Source of the DNA: Aradus depressus
Taxonomy: Eukaryota; Arthropoda; Insecta; Hemiptera; Aradidae
Assembly (NCBI GenBank): GCA_963662175.1
Contig: OY759224.1
Coordinates: 31,877,489 to 31,941,488, forward strand
Direction: 5' to 3'
DNA: 64,000 nucleotides
Position numbers and translations under genes: made by a program. This document shows, piece after piece, positions 39,518-50,410 of this stretch (its first letter is position 1; every line of letters starts with the position of its first letter). The notes beneath the pieces are model-generated. The model ran no database searches and was not told where the DNA came from. It worked only from the letters and a program-made list of their open reading frames with translations.

Positions 39518-40240
39518 AGATGAAGAGAAAATATATGTTGTAAGAAGAAGAAGAAGAGGAGGAAGAAAAAAAGGGAGCAGAGGGGAAACATAGGGCGTGT
39601 GGCTGCTACGAGAAGATATATCAGATGACAGAGGGCGTGGTAGCTGGCAAGACTTTGAGAAATTATAAATAGACTGCAGGGTGAGAGGGCTTAACAAATA
39701 CTGGGCCTTGGGAGATAAGTCAGGAGGGAGGGGTGGAGGGAGAGGGGAAGGAGGAGGAGTGGGGGGCTGTTGAGGAGAGTATATATCAGCAACACACTTC
39801 CAACCACACTAGGACAGTTCCTATATGTGCCAACTTTTCAACACGGGTCACTACCTACCCAGAACCATCCTTCAGGGCAAGAATGTATCAGGAGGCGCAG
39901 AAACATTTTTGAAACCTCTCTCTTTACTATGAAAATTTATATCCAAATTCACAATTTTTATATATAAAATTTGATAAATGAGACGATTTGTAGACTTCCA
40001 TTGAAGAGAGAGAGATTGTGGTTTTAGGGCGAAAAACTGTCATGGTTACCATCGCCCGAACGAAAAACTAATTAATTACAAAAGAAAACAGAAGAAAAAA
40101 AATATATGTCTACACATATGCTTCCACACAACAAGATATAAGACAGAATAAACATTGAAAGTATCGAGATGAAGAACAAGATGAGAAAATGAAGAAAAAC
40201 AACGAAGTAAAGTGAATGGTAAAGGACACTTTTCAGACAG
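39518..40240. other. No gene seen; purine-rich stretches
   Basis: Gaagaagaag-type and aggaggaag-type low complexity at 39535-39590 and 39725-39780. Chance frames only. Confidence 0.55.
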
Positions 40241-40244
40241 AATT

Positions 40245-40475
40245 AAAGACATCTCCATGAACTACAGCTTATGGAATAGATGAGATGCCTTGTGGAAGGC
40301 GACCAGCCGATCTCTGGCAGCGCCGTAGCAGCATGGCATTCCTTGAAATTCTGTGCTGCTCCATGAGGTCCGTATAAGACCAGCACTTTTCGATGATGTG
40401 GCGGACGGTCAGAACCACTCCACAGGCAGCACACCCCGGCGGGTCCTGTCTGTCAAACAGTTCCATTGCATCCTT
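40245..40475 (-). pseudogene. LINE C-terminal zinc-knuckle fragment (family L7)
   Basis: The minus frame contains DPPGCAACGVVLTVRHIIEK then C, giving C-x2-C-x8-H-x4-C, and ends LPQGISSIP before a stop at about 40269. Upstream of about 40480 it runs into Rep-B-like sequence, so it is truncated. No catalytic domain remains. Confidence 0.68.
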
Positions 40476-40599
40476 TGAGGATAGAAAACACTGAAAATAT
40501 CGACACAAAATTGCATACGGAATTTGACTTCGGTAAAATTCAAGAGCGTGTACATGGCTTAACGGTAAACAAATAATACGGTAATTAGATTTTATTTGA

Positions 40600-40832
40600 G
40601 AGCTGAAAAAAATTTTGAGCAAGCCGTTCCTCGGATGAGACGTTAAGCGATGGTCCCGAGCCTGTACGATGTCAGGTATTAGTTAAAGACTCCTTACCCT
40701 ACGTGAATAAGAAGCTGGGTTGAGAACATTTAGCTCTCTCAAAGTACAGTCAGGCTCATGTCCTCCAAAGTGCGCTATGGTAGTAGGCGATATGACCTTG
40801 TAGTTAAAGCACGGGTATGATTCATAATAACC
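40600..40832 (+). repeat. SINE-A, lacking the tRNA-like head
   Basis: gagacgttaagcgatggtcc, cgatgtcaggtattagttaa, caggctcatgtcctccaaag, agtaggcgatatgaccttgt and a CATGATTC-type end are present in order. Confidence 0.83.
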
Positions 40833-40854
40833 AGAGAGCGGATTTTTAGGTTCC

Positions 40855-41035
40855 AATGTCGCCAGAAATCAAAATTTAATAGAATACCAGCTATAATTTC
40901 TACAGGAAATGTGGTAATTTTATTATTTAATTATATTTAAAATTTATTATTTTCATTTTTATTTTACATTTTATCATATTATCTCAATGTTTACCGATTG
41001 TAAATATGACAAATAAACAAAAAAAAAAAAATATA
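40855..41035 (+). repeat. Retroelement tail family T2, plus copy with poly(A)
   Basis: Ends gtaaatatgacaaataaac followed by 13 A. It matches 21235-21390 inverted. It probably is the 3' UTR of an unidentified LINE. Confidence 0.62.
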
Positions 41036-41500
41036 TATATATAGAATGTGACGAGGATACAAAATGGCGGTAGATGTACTATATAACTCACTTTGCCGGG
41101 AACAGGAGGAACCATCATGAATCAGGCTGTCCCTGCCTGTAGCTGGTAATGGTTTAACACGATGCATTTTTCACATGAGCGCCCCCTCTCAGATTTTCAT
41201 TCATCCCCCCTTCCCCCCTCCCCATAGATCCGCCATCTATTGACCGCCACTTTGCTATCAATCACGACATTCCTCCCCCACCCCCTCCCATCCTCACTCA
41301 CCACTCCCACAGAATTTCAATTTAAGCTCCTGCTTTCCTATAGGATCCCATCAATAGACTACTTACTACGTTCAAATAGAATGTAATTTGAGTGATACAT
41401 AACAAAATACACTTTAGGTACATTTAGGACTAGGCGATAGTCAATAGCACAGTATCGATATATCGATAGTTCCATCGATATTCAAAGTAACTATTGATAT
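41036..41500. other. No gene seen
   Basis: C-rich 41180-41300; an ATCGAT-rich patch at 41455-41490. No frame of note. Confidence 0.5.
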
Positions 41501-41710
41501 GAATAGATCATTAAAATACACAATTTCTTTGTCAAACTTCACTATATATTCTCAAATACTCAACTAGTTTCGCCGTGTTAAGGCATTAGGCATACTTAGT
41601 CATGCATATTATAGTGAAGTTTGTAAAAGAAATTGTGTATTTTAATTATCTATTCCTAGATAGAGCTTCACAAAGTAAATCTGGAAACCATAAATTATTG
41701 ATATGAATTT
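41501..41710. mobile_element. H5 element, second copy, partly deleted
   Basis: The left arm (caatttctttgtcaaacttc to gtttcgccgtgttaaggcat) and right arm (atagtgaagtttgtaaaaga to ttaattatctattcc) are inverted. The right arm has lost its hammerhead-like centre. The flank tagagcttcacaaagtaaat matches, inverted, the flank of the copy at 58236. Confidence 0.72.
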
Positions 41711-41814
41711 TCCTTCATTAAAGGGGATACGTTTTTAAGAAAGTTATATTAGAACTTTTACTTTAAATTTTATTTATAAGAGAAAAAAAACTACAAAAAA
41801 TATATTTTGAATGA

Positions 41815-42137
41815 AAGCTTGCCACTTCCGGGACATTGTTCCGGGGATGACCGCAGGGTGCTGTTAAAACGGCTCACCTGCGACCATCCTCGGCTCAACG
41901 CAGCCAAGAACATAAATGTCTGGACCAGAGTTCACTCGGGAAACGCCAATAAGGTAGGCTGGAGGACCCAACCGATCGCTCCGGCGATTGGTGGAATCCT
42001 ACAACCAGCCATAGCAGCAAATAACTGAATTAAATATCTAAACATGACCTAAATTCCCCCCTACGCGGCAGACGGGCGTTGGTGAGCCCCCTTCAGGAGC
42101 CGGTATACCCGTAAAAAAAATTAAAATAAAAAAAAAA
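41815..42137 (+). mobile_element. GC-rich retroposon tail with poly(A), unclassified
   Basis: A GC-rich block (cttccgggacattgttccgg to ggagccggtatacccg) ends in A-rich sequence. The contrast with its AT-rich flanks and the A tail suggest a 5'-truncated LINE insertion. A 73-residue frame (41807-42028) lacks a motif, so the family is not identified. Confidence 0.5.
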
Positions 42138-42139
42138 GG

Positions 42140-42240
42140 ATACGGTGGAATGATTTGGGGGAAAATTTAAATGATTAATTTTTTCTTGGGTTCTGGGGAA
42201 GTACCTTGCCGGTGATTGACCGTGGACTTTTTTTATTATG
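42140..42240 (+). repeat. Rep-B end fragment
   Basis: aaatttaaatgattaatttt, gaagtaccttgccggtgatt, gaccgtggac. Confidence 0.65.
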
Positions 42241-42263
42241 GTCATTTTAGGAACTATGAGAAA

Positions 42264-42342
42264 ATATATACTTAAATTATACTTAATATATACTTAAATT
42301 ATACTTAATATATACTTAAATTATACTTAATATATACTCAAA
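42264..42342. repeat. 22-bp tandem repeat, 3.6 copies
   Basis: Unit tatacttaaattatacttaa plus two bases, nearly perfect. Confidence 0.92.
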
Positions 42343-42523
42343 TTCCCCTATACTTCGTATGGCTGAGGAAGTATGTTATATCATTAGTTTACGATAACGT
42401 AAGGGCGCAAGATACTAACTGAGTGAAGAATGTAGGTGTACATGTAAAAGTAATTTAATTGAAAGGTAATACAATATTAACGCTGTTATCCGGGGCCTAG
42501 AGGGGGGGGGGAAGGGAGGGGGT

Positions 42524-42540
42524 GGGGGGGGGGGGGGGGG
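42524..42540. repeat. Poly(G) run, 17 G
   Basis: Preceded by a 10-G run at 42502-42511 and gaagggaggggg. Confidence 0.95.
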
Positions 42541-42859
42541 AGATGAAGAGAAATTTGCCCAATTTATGGAGATCTTGTTTTACTTTCATTATCTCTCCCT
42601 AATCCTGCTCTTCACTTAACCAGTAACTGTAAATGGAACAGAATTCAAATTTACTCATCTACCCCAATATTTTACGGTTAATGAGGAAATAATAAATTTA
42701 ATTAAAAACAGTTAAATGTAAAATTATTGTTAAAATTACAATATTTTTGGGAATGGCGATGAAAAGTTGAACGTATTTATTTATTAATATTATTCAAGGA
42801 ACTGAAAACACTATTTCAATATGAACTCAACTTTTTGTAATCACGAATAGAAACAAAAT

Positions 42860-43078
42860 TGTGATGTGGCCGTTACTGGACTTTCTATACCAACCACGCT
42901 TACAGATCACTCTATTTCCCCCTCTTCAAAATACAAATACTGGCATTATAAGAATGTCTACCCTCAAGATAACGCTCTTCAAAGAGACAAAATTAAATGA
43001 TTTTGGGAAGAGGAGGGGAGAGAGAGTGATCTGTAAGCGTTATTGGTTTAAGATAATCCTGTAATAACCACCTAACAT
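42860..43078. mobile_element. MITE-M copy with long inverted ends
   Basis: The left end (gtgatgtggccgttactgga, accacgcttacagatcactc) and the right end (gagagtgatctgtaagcgtt, aatcctgtaataaccacct) are inverted. The interior has no transposase. Confidence 0.78.
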
Positions 43079-43199
43079 ATATGTTTCTTAATTTTTATAA
43101 TTTTTCAAAAAAACTACCAATACAATAACCATATTTTAAAGTTCGTTGCTCTGAGTTACTATTTAAAAATTTAGATATAGTCGTAGTCGTATTGATCCT

Positions 43200-43780
43200 A
43201 CCTCAAATTTGAGGACTTGAAAGCGATTTGAAATTTTATAAGGAACAATTTTGTTAGGGATCAATTTTTCGATAGGACTAACCGCTTTCGGGTAAATCAA
43301 GGAAACCTCTAAAAATATGTGTTTCAAAACTACATTTCAAGATAGTTTTCGGCATCTCGAAAATCGGACGACCTGTAAAAAATCATATTTCATATAAATT
43401 ATGTATTTTAGTATTCTCTGCAAATATTACTTGAAAAGATTTTTGATTAGGTCATAAACATAAGCTGTATCTTGTAAAATGTAGTTAGGCTCCTGGGGGA
43501 AAGGGGTCTCAATTTTCTTTCGATTTCGGCCAAAATCTAATCAGACCTAAGTTAGAAATATATGATCCTTCATTTCAAATTTCAAGTTCATAGCTACAAT
43601 CATTTTTGCGATAGAGAGCTCACAACTTTTCAATCACATACACACACACTGACAGACAACATCGCGAAAATGGTCAAAACGTAGTCAGGGAACCTTGAAA
43701 CGTGAAAATCAGTTGAAAACTCGATCTCGGATTTCCGAACGATTACAATAGTTATAAAGGTATAAGAAAGTAAAAGGTAC
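43200..43780. repeat. Rep-N dispersed repeat, longest copy
   Basis: Contains aaaatcggacgacctgtaaa, cattttcgcgatgttgtctg in complement, and ttataaaggtataagaaagt at the right end. Related pieces lie at 38810-38990, 48300-48360, 51250-51420 and 59225-59335. No coding frame. Confidence 0.6.
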
Positions 43781-43862
43781 ATTTTTTTTTTAAAGCTCGA
43801 AGAGTGGCCACGAAGACCAAATAATCACATAATTTTAAGAAATAGATAATAATATAATAATT

Positions 43863-43910
43863 AAAAAATCAATTACAAAAATAATTATTATTTTTGTAAT
43901 TGATTTTTTT
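43863..43910. repeat. Near-perfect 23-bp inverted repeat
   Basis: aaaatcaattacaaaaataa faces its complement with almost no loop. Confidence 0.9.
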
Positions 43911-43977
43911 CAAACTAAATTTTTTATATATTTATTATGTAGGCTAAAAGAAAATAAACCCAATATTTTGTTATAGA

Positions 43978-44155
43978 AATAAAAGATGTGTCTTCCCACT
44001 GTTTTAATATAGACCAGAACCGGTTTTCGACGGCCTTTTGTCCAGTTGAGCCAGTTGCCCTTTAACCGCTATGCTGTGTGGGTAGGGTGAACCACTGATG
44101 ATGACGCTGTTCCATCAAAAACCGTCTTTTATTTCTCGAGAAATTTCCACAACAT
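43978..44155. mobile_element. H2 inverted pair with partial hammerhead-like cores
   Basis: The left half on the minus strand holds GTCGAAAACCGGTTC, TGGTCTATATT and the 3' end cttttatttct. The right half on the plus strand holds AACCACTGATGATGACG (CTGATGA at 44095-44101) and, after a deletion, the same 3' end. Both 3' ends face outward, as in 18270-18416. Each half lacks the complementary part of the core. Confidence 0.72.
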
Positions 44156-44974
44156 CTTACTATCACATATCAATATTTTCTTCTTAATTCTATTCTATTC
44201 ATTTCTGTTGTCAACCAAACAAAAAAAACCTTTGAATTAGATTATTGCAATTTTTTAAAATTGAAAATCCAAGTAAAGTAATCAGAAATTATTATTTTGT
44301 TTTACGTACGTGCACTTTCCTCAAAATTGCACATCGTAAAGTTTATATTTTTTATTATTAAGACCCTTTTCAGAAACAACTGTAAAAATCAAAATTTCAT
44401 GTAAGACAATCTTAAAAACAATTTCTACAGTACAAGTAATAGTTTTTTCAATGATCACACCCTTTTCTATAGTCTGAACTGAAAGCTATTGCGTCCTATA
44501 GTTTTTTTTTTTTTCCTTTGAAAGCCACTTTTCCTCCTTATCAGTAAAACGGACGCAGGGCTGGAGCAGAGGCTGTGTTAGCCGAAGGAAAGTTGAAGGG
44601 GTGACTTCAAGACCCAAGTGACTTGAGGGAGGTATCCAGACTAAATAGAAGTTGAAGCAGTAAAGAACGGAGGCGAGGACGAAGGACCGTTTTGGAAATT
44701 GAGTTTACCTAAGACGGTATTGAAACCGGGAAGAGGGGCCACCGCAGGTGGTGCGCACCCCCAACCCACCCCCCTGACAATTTATGCAAACTGAGAAGCT
44801 ACAGAGAGCAATAGCCCTATATCTTCTTGGGATTCATATACTTCCAGACCACTAATATTTGTTCAAGAAGTCTCCATTCCACCTTCCCCTTCTCAGATTA
44901 AAACTTATACAATAAAATCTCGAATATACAGAAGAAGGCAGACGACTGTCCGGATATCTGAATTTTTTTTAATG
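44156..44974. other. No gene seen; partly GC-balanced
   Basis: 44540-44800 is more GC-rich (agcagaggctgtgttagccg region) but has no long frame and no repeat known from this window. Confidence 0.5.
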
Positions 44975-45060
44975 AAAAATGAATAGTTGACATACATATG
45001 GGTTTCTTAATCCTCATACTATATTTTGTATCGATACATTCATTACATCGGCATTAAGTA
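44975..45060 (-). repeat. Rep-B fragment
   Basis: ttcttaatcctcatactata, tgtatcgatacattcattac, then atcggcattaag. The 32-bp array begins directly after it. Confidence 0.7.
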
Positions 45061-45062
45061 GA

Positions 45063-45770
45063 GCATTAAGTCAAGAACCCTTCTCTGATCTATTCCTTTA
45101 AGTCAAGAACCCTTCTCTGATCCATCCCTTTAAGTCGAGAACCCTTCTCTGAGCCATCCCTTTAAGTCGAGAACCTTTCTCTGAGCCATCCCTTTAAGTC
45201 GAGAACCTTTCTCTGAGCCATCCCTTTAAGTCGAGAACCCGTCTCGGATTCATCCCTTTAAGTCGAGAACCCTTCTTTGATCCATTCCTTTAAGTCGAGA
45301 ACCCTTCTTTGATCCATTCCTTTAAGTCGAGAACCCGTCTCTGATTCATCCCTTTAAGTCGAGAACCCCTCTCTGATTCATCCCTTTAAGTCGAGAACCC
45401 TTCTTTGATCCATTCCTTTAAGTCGAGAACCCCTCTTTGATCCATTCCTTTAAGTCGAGAACCCTTCTTTGATCCATTCCTTCAAGTCGAAAACCCGTCT
45501 CTGATTCATCCCTTTAAGTCGAGAACCCCTCTCTGATTCATCCCTTTAAGTCGAGAACCCTTCTTTGATCCATCCCTTTAAGTCGAGAACCCGTCTCTGA
45601 TTCATCCCTTTAAGTCGAGAACCCGTCTCTGATTCATCCCTTTAAGTCGAGAACCCTTCTTTGATCCATTCCTTTAAGTCGAGAACCCTTCTTGATACAT
45701 CCCTTTAATTCGAGAAACCTTCTTTGATCTATCCCTTTAAGTCGAGAACCCTTCTGTCATCCACCCCTTT
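45063..45770. repeat. 32-bp tandem array, about 22 copies
   Basis: Unit cctttaagtcgagaaccctt ctttgatccatt with variants (tctctgattcat, tctctgagccat) arranged in short blocks, which suggests unequal exchange. The unit contains a ttaagtcgag core resembling the pogo-like MITE motif, possibly by chance. Confidence 0.95.
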
Positions 45771-45805
45771 CCTTTCCTCTCCTACTAGCATTCTCATTAG
45801 TAATC

Positions 45806-46192
45806 ATGGAAAAAAATATTATTATTATTTATCTGATCGGAAACGAGGAAGCAGACCGACTGGCTAAGGAAAGTTTAGTAAGCCCTCTATGGGGCAGAGC
45901 AATTACTAGGAACATCCGCCCCGGGAGACATACCGAACCTGGATTATATGACAAGAGACCAGTCATGGAAAGAATCACATGCAGACAATGGAAGATGTTC
46001 CTGGGTGAGGATTCCAAGGTGTTGAAGGATGGGATCCTGAACCTCAAAAGGAGTGAGCTTCGGCAACGGACAGGAGTTCTCACAGGATGTTCAATAGGAG
46101 TCAAGGACAGTCCCACCTGTGACAGATGTAAAGAAGAAGACGAGACAGCTGCACATCCTGGGTATATGTTCGGACGACATTGTGATCGTTAA
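45806..46192 (+). pseudogene. LINE polyprotein end: RNase H tail plus damaged zinc knuckle (L5)
   Basis: The frame contains GNEEADRLAKESL, the final RNase H motif, then RSELRQRTGVLTG and CDRCKEEDETAAH, a C-x2-C-x8-H knuckle start. The frame then shifts near 46150 and VKETGFF continues in another frame. It is a 5'-truncated copy; the 45063 minisatellite lies directly upstream. The same family is at 37221-37424. Confidence 0.75.
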
Positions 46193-46665
46193 GGAAACTG
46201 GGTTCTTTATGAAGAGTGAAGAAGTACTTCTTTGTGAAGAAGTACTGGTAGTGTACACGATTAGCCCAGCGCTTCCCAGGGAAGGGATAAGAGCATCGGT
46301 TGCTTAGGTCCCTAGGTGCAAACCACCAGCCCACCACTTTCTGACCTAGAACTTTGAATTGATTTTAGAATAGTGAAGGATCCTATCTTATAAATAATAA
46401 AGACGAAGTAGGGGTTGGAGACACCTTGAAAGTTGGGGTCAAGCACACTCACACAGGGTAATGAGGAGCTTCAACTAACAAGGAAGAGGCTTGATGCTTG
46501 AGCCCTCGTTCAAGCAAAGCCCTAACAAGCAATACTGCCCCTTCCCTTGAGGCAATATACAATGTGCATTGTTACCATGACCTCCCTGCTTCTACTAAGA
46601 ATATGAGGCTTACAATTTTGTGTTTTACATACTGACTAGGGTTAGCTGAAGAAGTAATTAAAGCG

Positions 46666-46667
<2 letters not shown>
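46193..46667. other. No gene seen
   Basis: Contains L5-like 3' UTR sequence of uncertain extent and unassigned sequence. Confidence 0.45.

Positions 46668-46739
<72 letters not shown>
46668..46739. repeat. (AT)36 microsatellite
   Basis: Uninterrupted AT dinucleotides ending in atatg. Confidence 0.97.
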
Positions 46740-46748
<9 letters not shown>

Positions 46749-47274
46749 ACTATATAATATCGATAAAAATGTATTTCAGCTGTTCTGCTTCACTCATAAA
46801 TCCAACGAAACATTTTCATTGGGTTGAATGTTTCTCAAAATAAATTTCTGGCTACGCTCTTGTCGCCCCCTCACATAGAGGACCTGTCCTTCTAGCAACC
46901 TGCAGTTTGCTTGTTAGGTGGAGTCTCTAACAAGCTGTATATTGTTGGAACTTCCTTCCCACGGCCAACCTAATTTGGAATTTGTGTCCAATACTGGAAC
47001 GTCTCTCTTATCTGATAACAATTTTCTAGAGTACCTACCACTTACACATATGTTGGGATAAAGGCTATTTGAACAATCATCGTTAGTAGATTTTTTATTT
47101 TTATTTTATATTTACAACTATATAAGCTAATGTGATACATAATAAGTAAATGTCTTGGATGTTGAAAGAGAAATCATTCATCAATGACACTTATTACGGA
47201 TGAGGAAAATAAATTAAGATATATATAAAAAAACAAAAAAAAGAAACATAAAACGTTTGTAGATGATTTAGTCT
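46740..47274. other. No gene seen
   Basis: AT-rich; it may include the 3' UTR of the Jockey-like fragment that follows on the minus strand, but no poly(A) border is clear. Confidence 0.45.
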
Positions 47275-47785
47275 TCAATCCACTAGTAGGTCTCGAGGCC
47301 ATTGCCGCCTCAGTCTCCGAACATGAACATTAGAAAGGGTTCTTGTGGTCAGTCTGCGGACTAAAGGATTAGGGTGAAAGGAAAGGGTAGAATGGAATTT
47401 TCTGTAGAGGAATTTAATTACATCCCTTATAAAGGGAATCTGCAGGTCATTGTGAAGGATAGCATTAGAGACGTAGAATGGAGCGTTTGTGATTTTACGA
47501 AGGATACGAGATTGTACGGTTTGGATTCTATAAGAATTCGAAGGTTTAGTTGAGTCCATACGCCCATATTGGCTTCAGTAATTGATTGTCAATGAGTCTT
47601 TTATTAATTAATGTAAGTTTCGATCAGTTGTCTAAAAGTCGTTTATATCGTCGATTAAGTTCTTGTCTTTTAAGTCTAGTATGAGGATTCCATGTCAGGC
47701 GTATGTCAATAAATAACCCAAGGTTGCGGGAATCGGAAGCTTTTTGTGGATCACTGTCTGAGGAAAGGATGGCGGTGTCATCACA
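47275..47785 (-). pseudogene. Jockey-like LINE, reverse transcriptase end to C-terminus, damaged
   Basis: Reading the minus strand from 47785: DDTAILSSDSDPQKASDS (end of the catalytic Y/FxDD block), a deletion, LFIDIRLTWNPHTRLKRQEL, a stop, NQLLKPIWAYG, a frameshift, then the open frame 47559-47275 with RIQTVQSRILRKITNAPFYV and LHNDLQIPFIRDVI. This order is typical of Jockey-clade reverse transcriptases. Most fingers and palm are deleted, so it is dead. Confidence 0.82.
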
Positions 47786-48009
47786 AACATCGTTAGTAGA
47801 TCGCTAGGCGTATTTCTGGAAAAACATTTTTACAACCAGCGTTTTACTTTAGTTAAATATGGAAATATGACAGGCTGAAACAGGGAAGACGTTATATCGG
47901 CCTGGAGAAGTTGTAAATTTGCAGTTCCTCCATGAAGCAGCGCTCCTGTCTACCCAAACAGAGCCTTCTCCATGATACTTATACTTTCGCAGAGATATTG
48001 TGATACACT

Positions 48010-48295
48010 TAAGAAAGAATGTGATGTGGCCATTACAGGACATTCTTATATCAACTATGCATACAGATCACTCTCTTCACCTTCCCCATCTCAAAATCAT
48101 TTCATACTGGCAATACCGGGTATATGAAAGTAATGAGTTGGTGTCAGATTTTTTTGTTTCATTGTGCTCCGTAATTCTGAGAGTGACATTCTTATACCCT
48201 GTAATGCCAGTATGAGATAATTTAGAGAAGGGAGAGAGAGGAGAGTTCTGTAAGCGTGGTTGATATAAGAAAGTGCCTTAATGCCACATCACATA
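48010..48295. mobile_element. MITE-M, best copy, about 110-bp inverted ends
   Basis: The left end (gtgatgtggccattacagga, ttatatcaactatgcataca, gatcactctcttcacc) is the inverse of the right end (gagagagaggagagttctgt, gatataagaaagtgccttaa, tgccacatcac). The middle (gttggtgtcagatttttttg) is also seen at 19590. The superfamily is not identified. Confidence 0.82.
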
Positions 48296-49044
48296 TATTT
48301 TATTTTTTCTTCATTTTTCGATAGAACCGTCAATCGTTTTCCAGTAAATCAAGGAAATGTCTGGCGAAAAATTAATTGATTAATTAGTTCTGGGTAGTAC
48401 ATTGCAGGTTTTGATTATCCAGAAAAGTCAGTTATTCAGAACGGTGTCCGAAACCCTCTTCTGTTCGGATAATGGTTGTTCTGCTCTAGTTGTGTGACTA
48501 GAGTGGAACTGTTAGAGGCACGTACTCCTAATCAGCTTCCACTTGTTTGTTGTCCGACAGAAGGGTTTCTTCCTTCTTGTAGGAGCCTTCGTTAGGAGGA
48601 AGGCTTTCTCGATCAGAATCGAATTAGACCAGCCAGCCAATCCTTCACAACTGTTCCACAAGGTAATGCAATTTGGCCGAACAGAAGGGCGCTCTGTGAA
48701 CGCCAAACATCAGCCAGGTTACTGTCCGTCTGTCTTTCTTAGCGATCAACTGTTGTTTCCAACTCGTCAAAATCGTAGCATCTTAGTGAGGTGCTCTTAA
48801 AGATTTGGTGAGACCCAGGACTGTTGTGTCGTCAGTAATGATGCTTTTGTTCATTCAACCTAACTCTCCAGAGCGCAGCACCTTAGTGAGGTGCTCTTGA
48901 AGATTGGGTGAGGCTACAACAGGATCAGGACTCAATGAAAACATATTTGAGGTAAACAATATATACATTTTATTAAATAAATAATAGAAGGATTTATTTA
49001 TTTACATATTCCCAACGGCATGTAATTTGTCATTAGCAAGGGGA
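48296..49044. other. No gene seen; short Rep-N and Rep-B bits
   Basis: 48300-48360 resembles Rep-N; 48362-48405 has a Rep-B end (attaattgattaattagttc). 48790-48920 has two copies of a ccttagtgaggtgctctt-like segment about 90 bp apart. Confidence 0.45.
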
Positions 49045-49180
49045 ACGATTTGTGAGGATTGTCATGTGGGTGGTTGTTCTGCTGAGGTACGTGACCGAAG
49101 AGGAGTCCGGGCTAATCCTGGAGCAGGTTCTTCTTCCATACCCACTTGAGGAGTCGTGGCGGATTTGTGGGAAGAGTGTT
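49045..49180 (+). mobile_element. LINE family L4, 3' region, uninterrupted relative
   Basis: ctgctgaggtacgtgaccga to cgtggcggatttgtggg matches the two sides of the Transib insertion (29400-29375 and 27965-27880, minus). Here cgaag takes the place of the duplicated target. Confidence 0.83.
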
Positions 49181-49257
49181 TGTAGAAAATTGTTGAAAAT
49201 GATAGAAAGTACAATAATATCAAATTTCTACTGCAAGAGATACTATTTATAGTTCGT

Positions 49258-49378
49258 TATTATGACTTATGACCGGGCTTTAACTGCGTCGCATATCGCC
49301 TACTACCAGAGCACTCTTTCGTCACTGTGGTGAATATAAGCCCGACTCTACTATAGAAGTCCTCAATTTTGTACGTTA
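49258..49378 (-). repeat. SINE-A 3' part, minus
   Basis: gacttatgaccgggctttaa, cctactaccagagcactctt, agcccgactctactatagaa. Confidence 0.83.
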
Positions 49379-49522
49379 TTAAATATGTAAATCAAAAGCC
49401 TTATAAGAACTACATCTATTAATTTTCTGCGGAATCAGCCGAAAGGGAAACGGGATGAGAGAATGGCTCACCTCAAAAATTCCGATATATAATGAGTGTA
49501 TCGACAGGGGCTTAGAACAGTC

Positions 49523-49690
49523 TTGAAATGTTGTTATTTGTTATAAATAATAAAATGAATCTTATGTGGTTCACTAACATAGAACACTGTTCTTGATTAT
49601 GTATTGAAATGTTGTTACTTGTTATAAATAATAAAATGGATCTTGTATGGTTCACTGACATTGTACACTGTTGTTGATTATGTCTTCCTT
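49523..49690. repeat. 81-bp tandem duplication
   Basis: ttgaaatgttgttatttgtt starts at 49523 and again at 49604. The copies differ at about ten positions. Confidence 0.9.
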
Positions 49691-49984
49691 GGTTAATCAC
49701 TTTTTCTTTGAGGTTGGCCTACACGAGAGAACATCAATGCATTAATTGGCTCCCTTTAGTCTGTGGGCCATTGAAGCAGAAACCTCCCAGCGCTGAGCCA
49801 CTAATCATTTTGTAACGCCTTTCAGCTACAGGTGACCCCACAACACCAAGGTAATTAACTTTGGCCTACCTTCACACCTATACATTAATTACAAAAGGCC
49901 CACAAGAGACTGTTTTGTAAGTTCACAACACTTCCTTGGGGACGTACACAGACACAGGATAACCTCTACCTTAATAATTTTCCT

Positions 49985-50230
49985 TTCGTCGGTGAATCAC
50001 GGGTAATACGCTTCCACAGCATGAAATAATCAATTAAGTTTTCGCTCTCTCTCTAAAATCAGAGACATAATCAAGAATTACATAGGGGCATCTTAATCCT
50101 CATACTAAATTTTGTGTCGATACATTACATCTTTACATCGGCAGTTGTTAGGGTTTATGAGTCGAGCCTCTGTCCGATACCTCCCAATTTGGCTGAACAT
50201 CATTAGATGTCGTCCTTATGAGCTTTTGGA
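49985..50230 (-). repeat. Rep-B, minus copy
   Basis: cggtgaatcacgggtaatac, gaaataatcaattaagtttt, catactaaattttgtgtcga, atcggcagttgttagggttt, gctgaacatcattagatgtc. Confidence 0.8.
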
Positions 50231-50340
50231 TACACAGTGACGATCCATACACAGACACATTATTTTTCCATTTTGGAGTCACGCTGTTTGTCATTTTTGA
50301 GAACAATTTTTTTTTATTTATGTTTTCCCATGTTTGTGCG

Positions 50341-50399
50341 TTTTTTTGTTTTTTTGTTTTTTTGGGGGTTCTTAGATAGGGTCGGTCACATCACCATTT
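50341..50399 (-). mobile_element. R1-clade LINE, 59-bp remnant with poly(A)
   Basis: ggtgatgtgaccgaccc on the minus strand equals the last part of the 3' UTR at 10428-10444 and 32290. It is followed by a shortened gggttc block and poly(A). atgtttgtgcg flanks both sides (50330-50340, 50400-50410). Extremely short 5'-truncated insertion. Confidence 0.82.
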
Positions 50400-50410
50400 A
50401 TGTTTGTGCG

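Noticed and set aside
41440..41490. Cluster of ATCGAT sites as a regulatory element
   Set aside because: A similar patch at 60890-60980 suggests a decayed repeat; there is no gene nearby to regulate.
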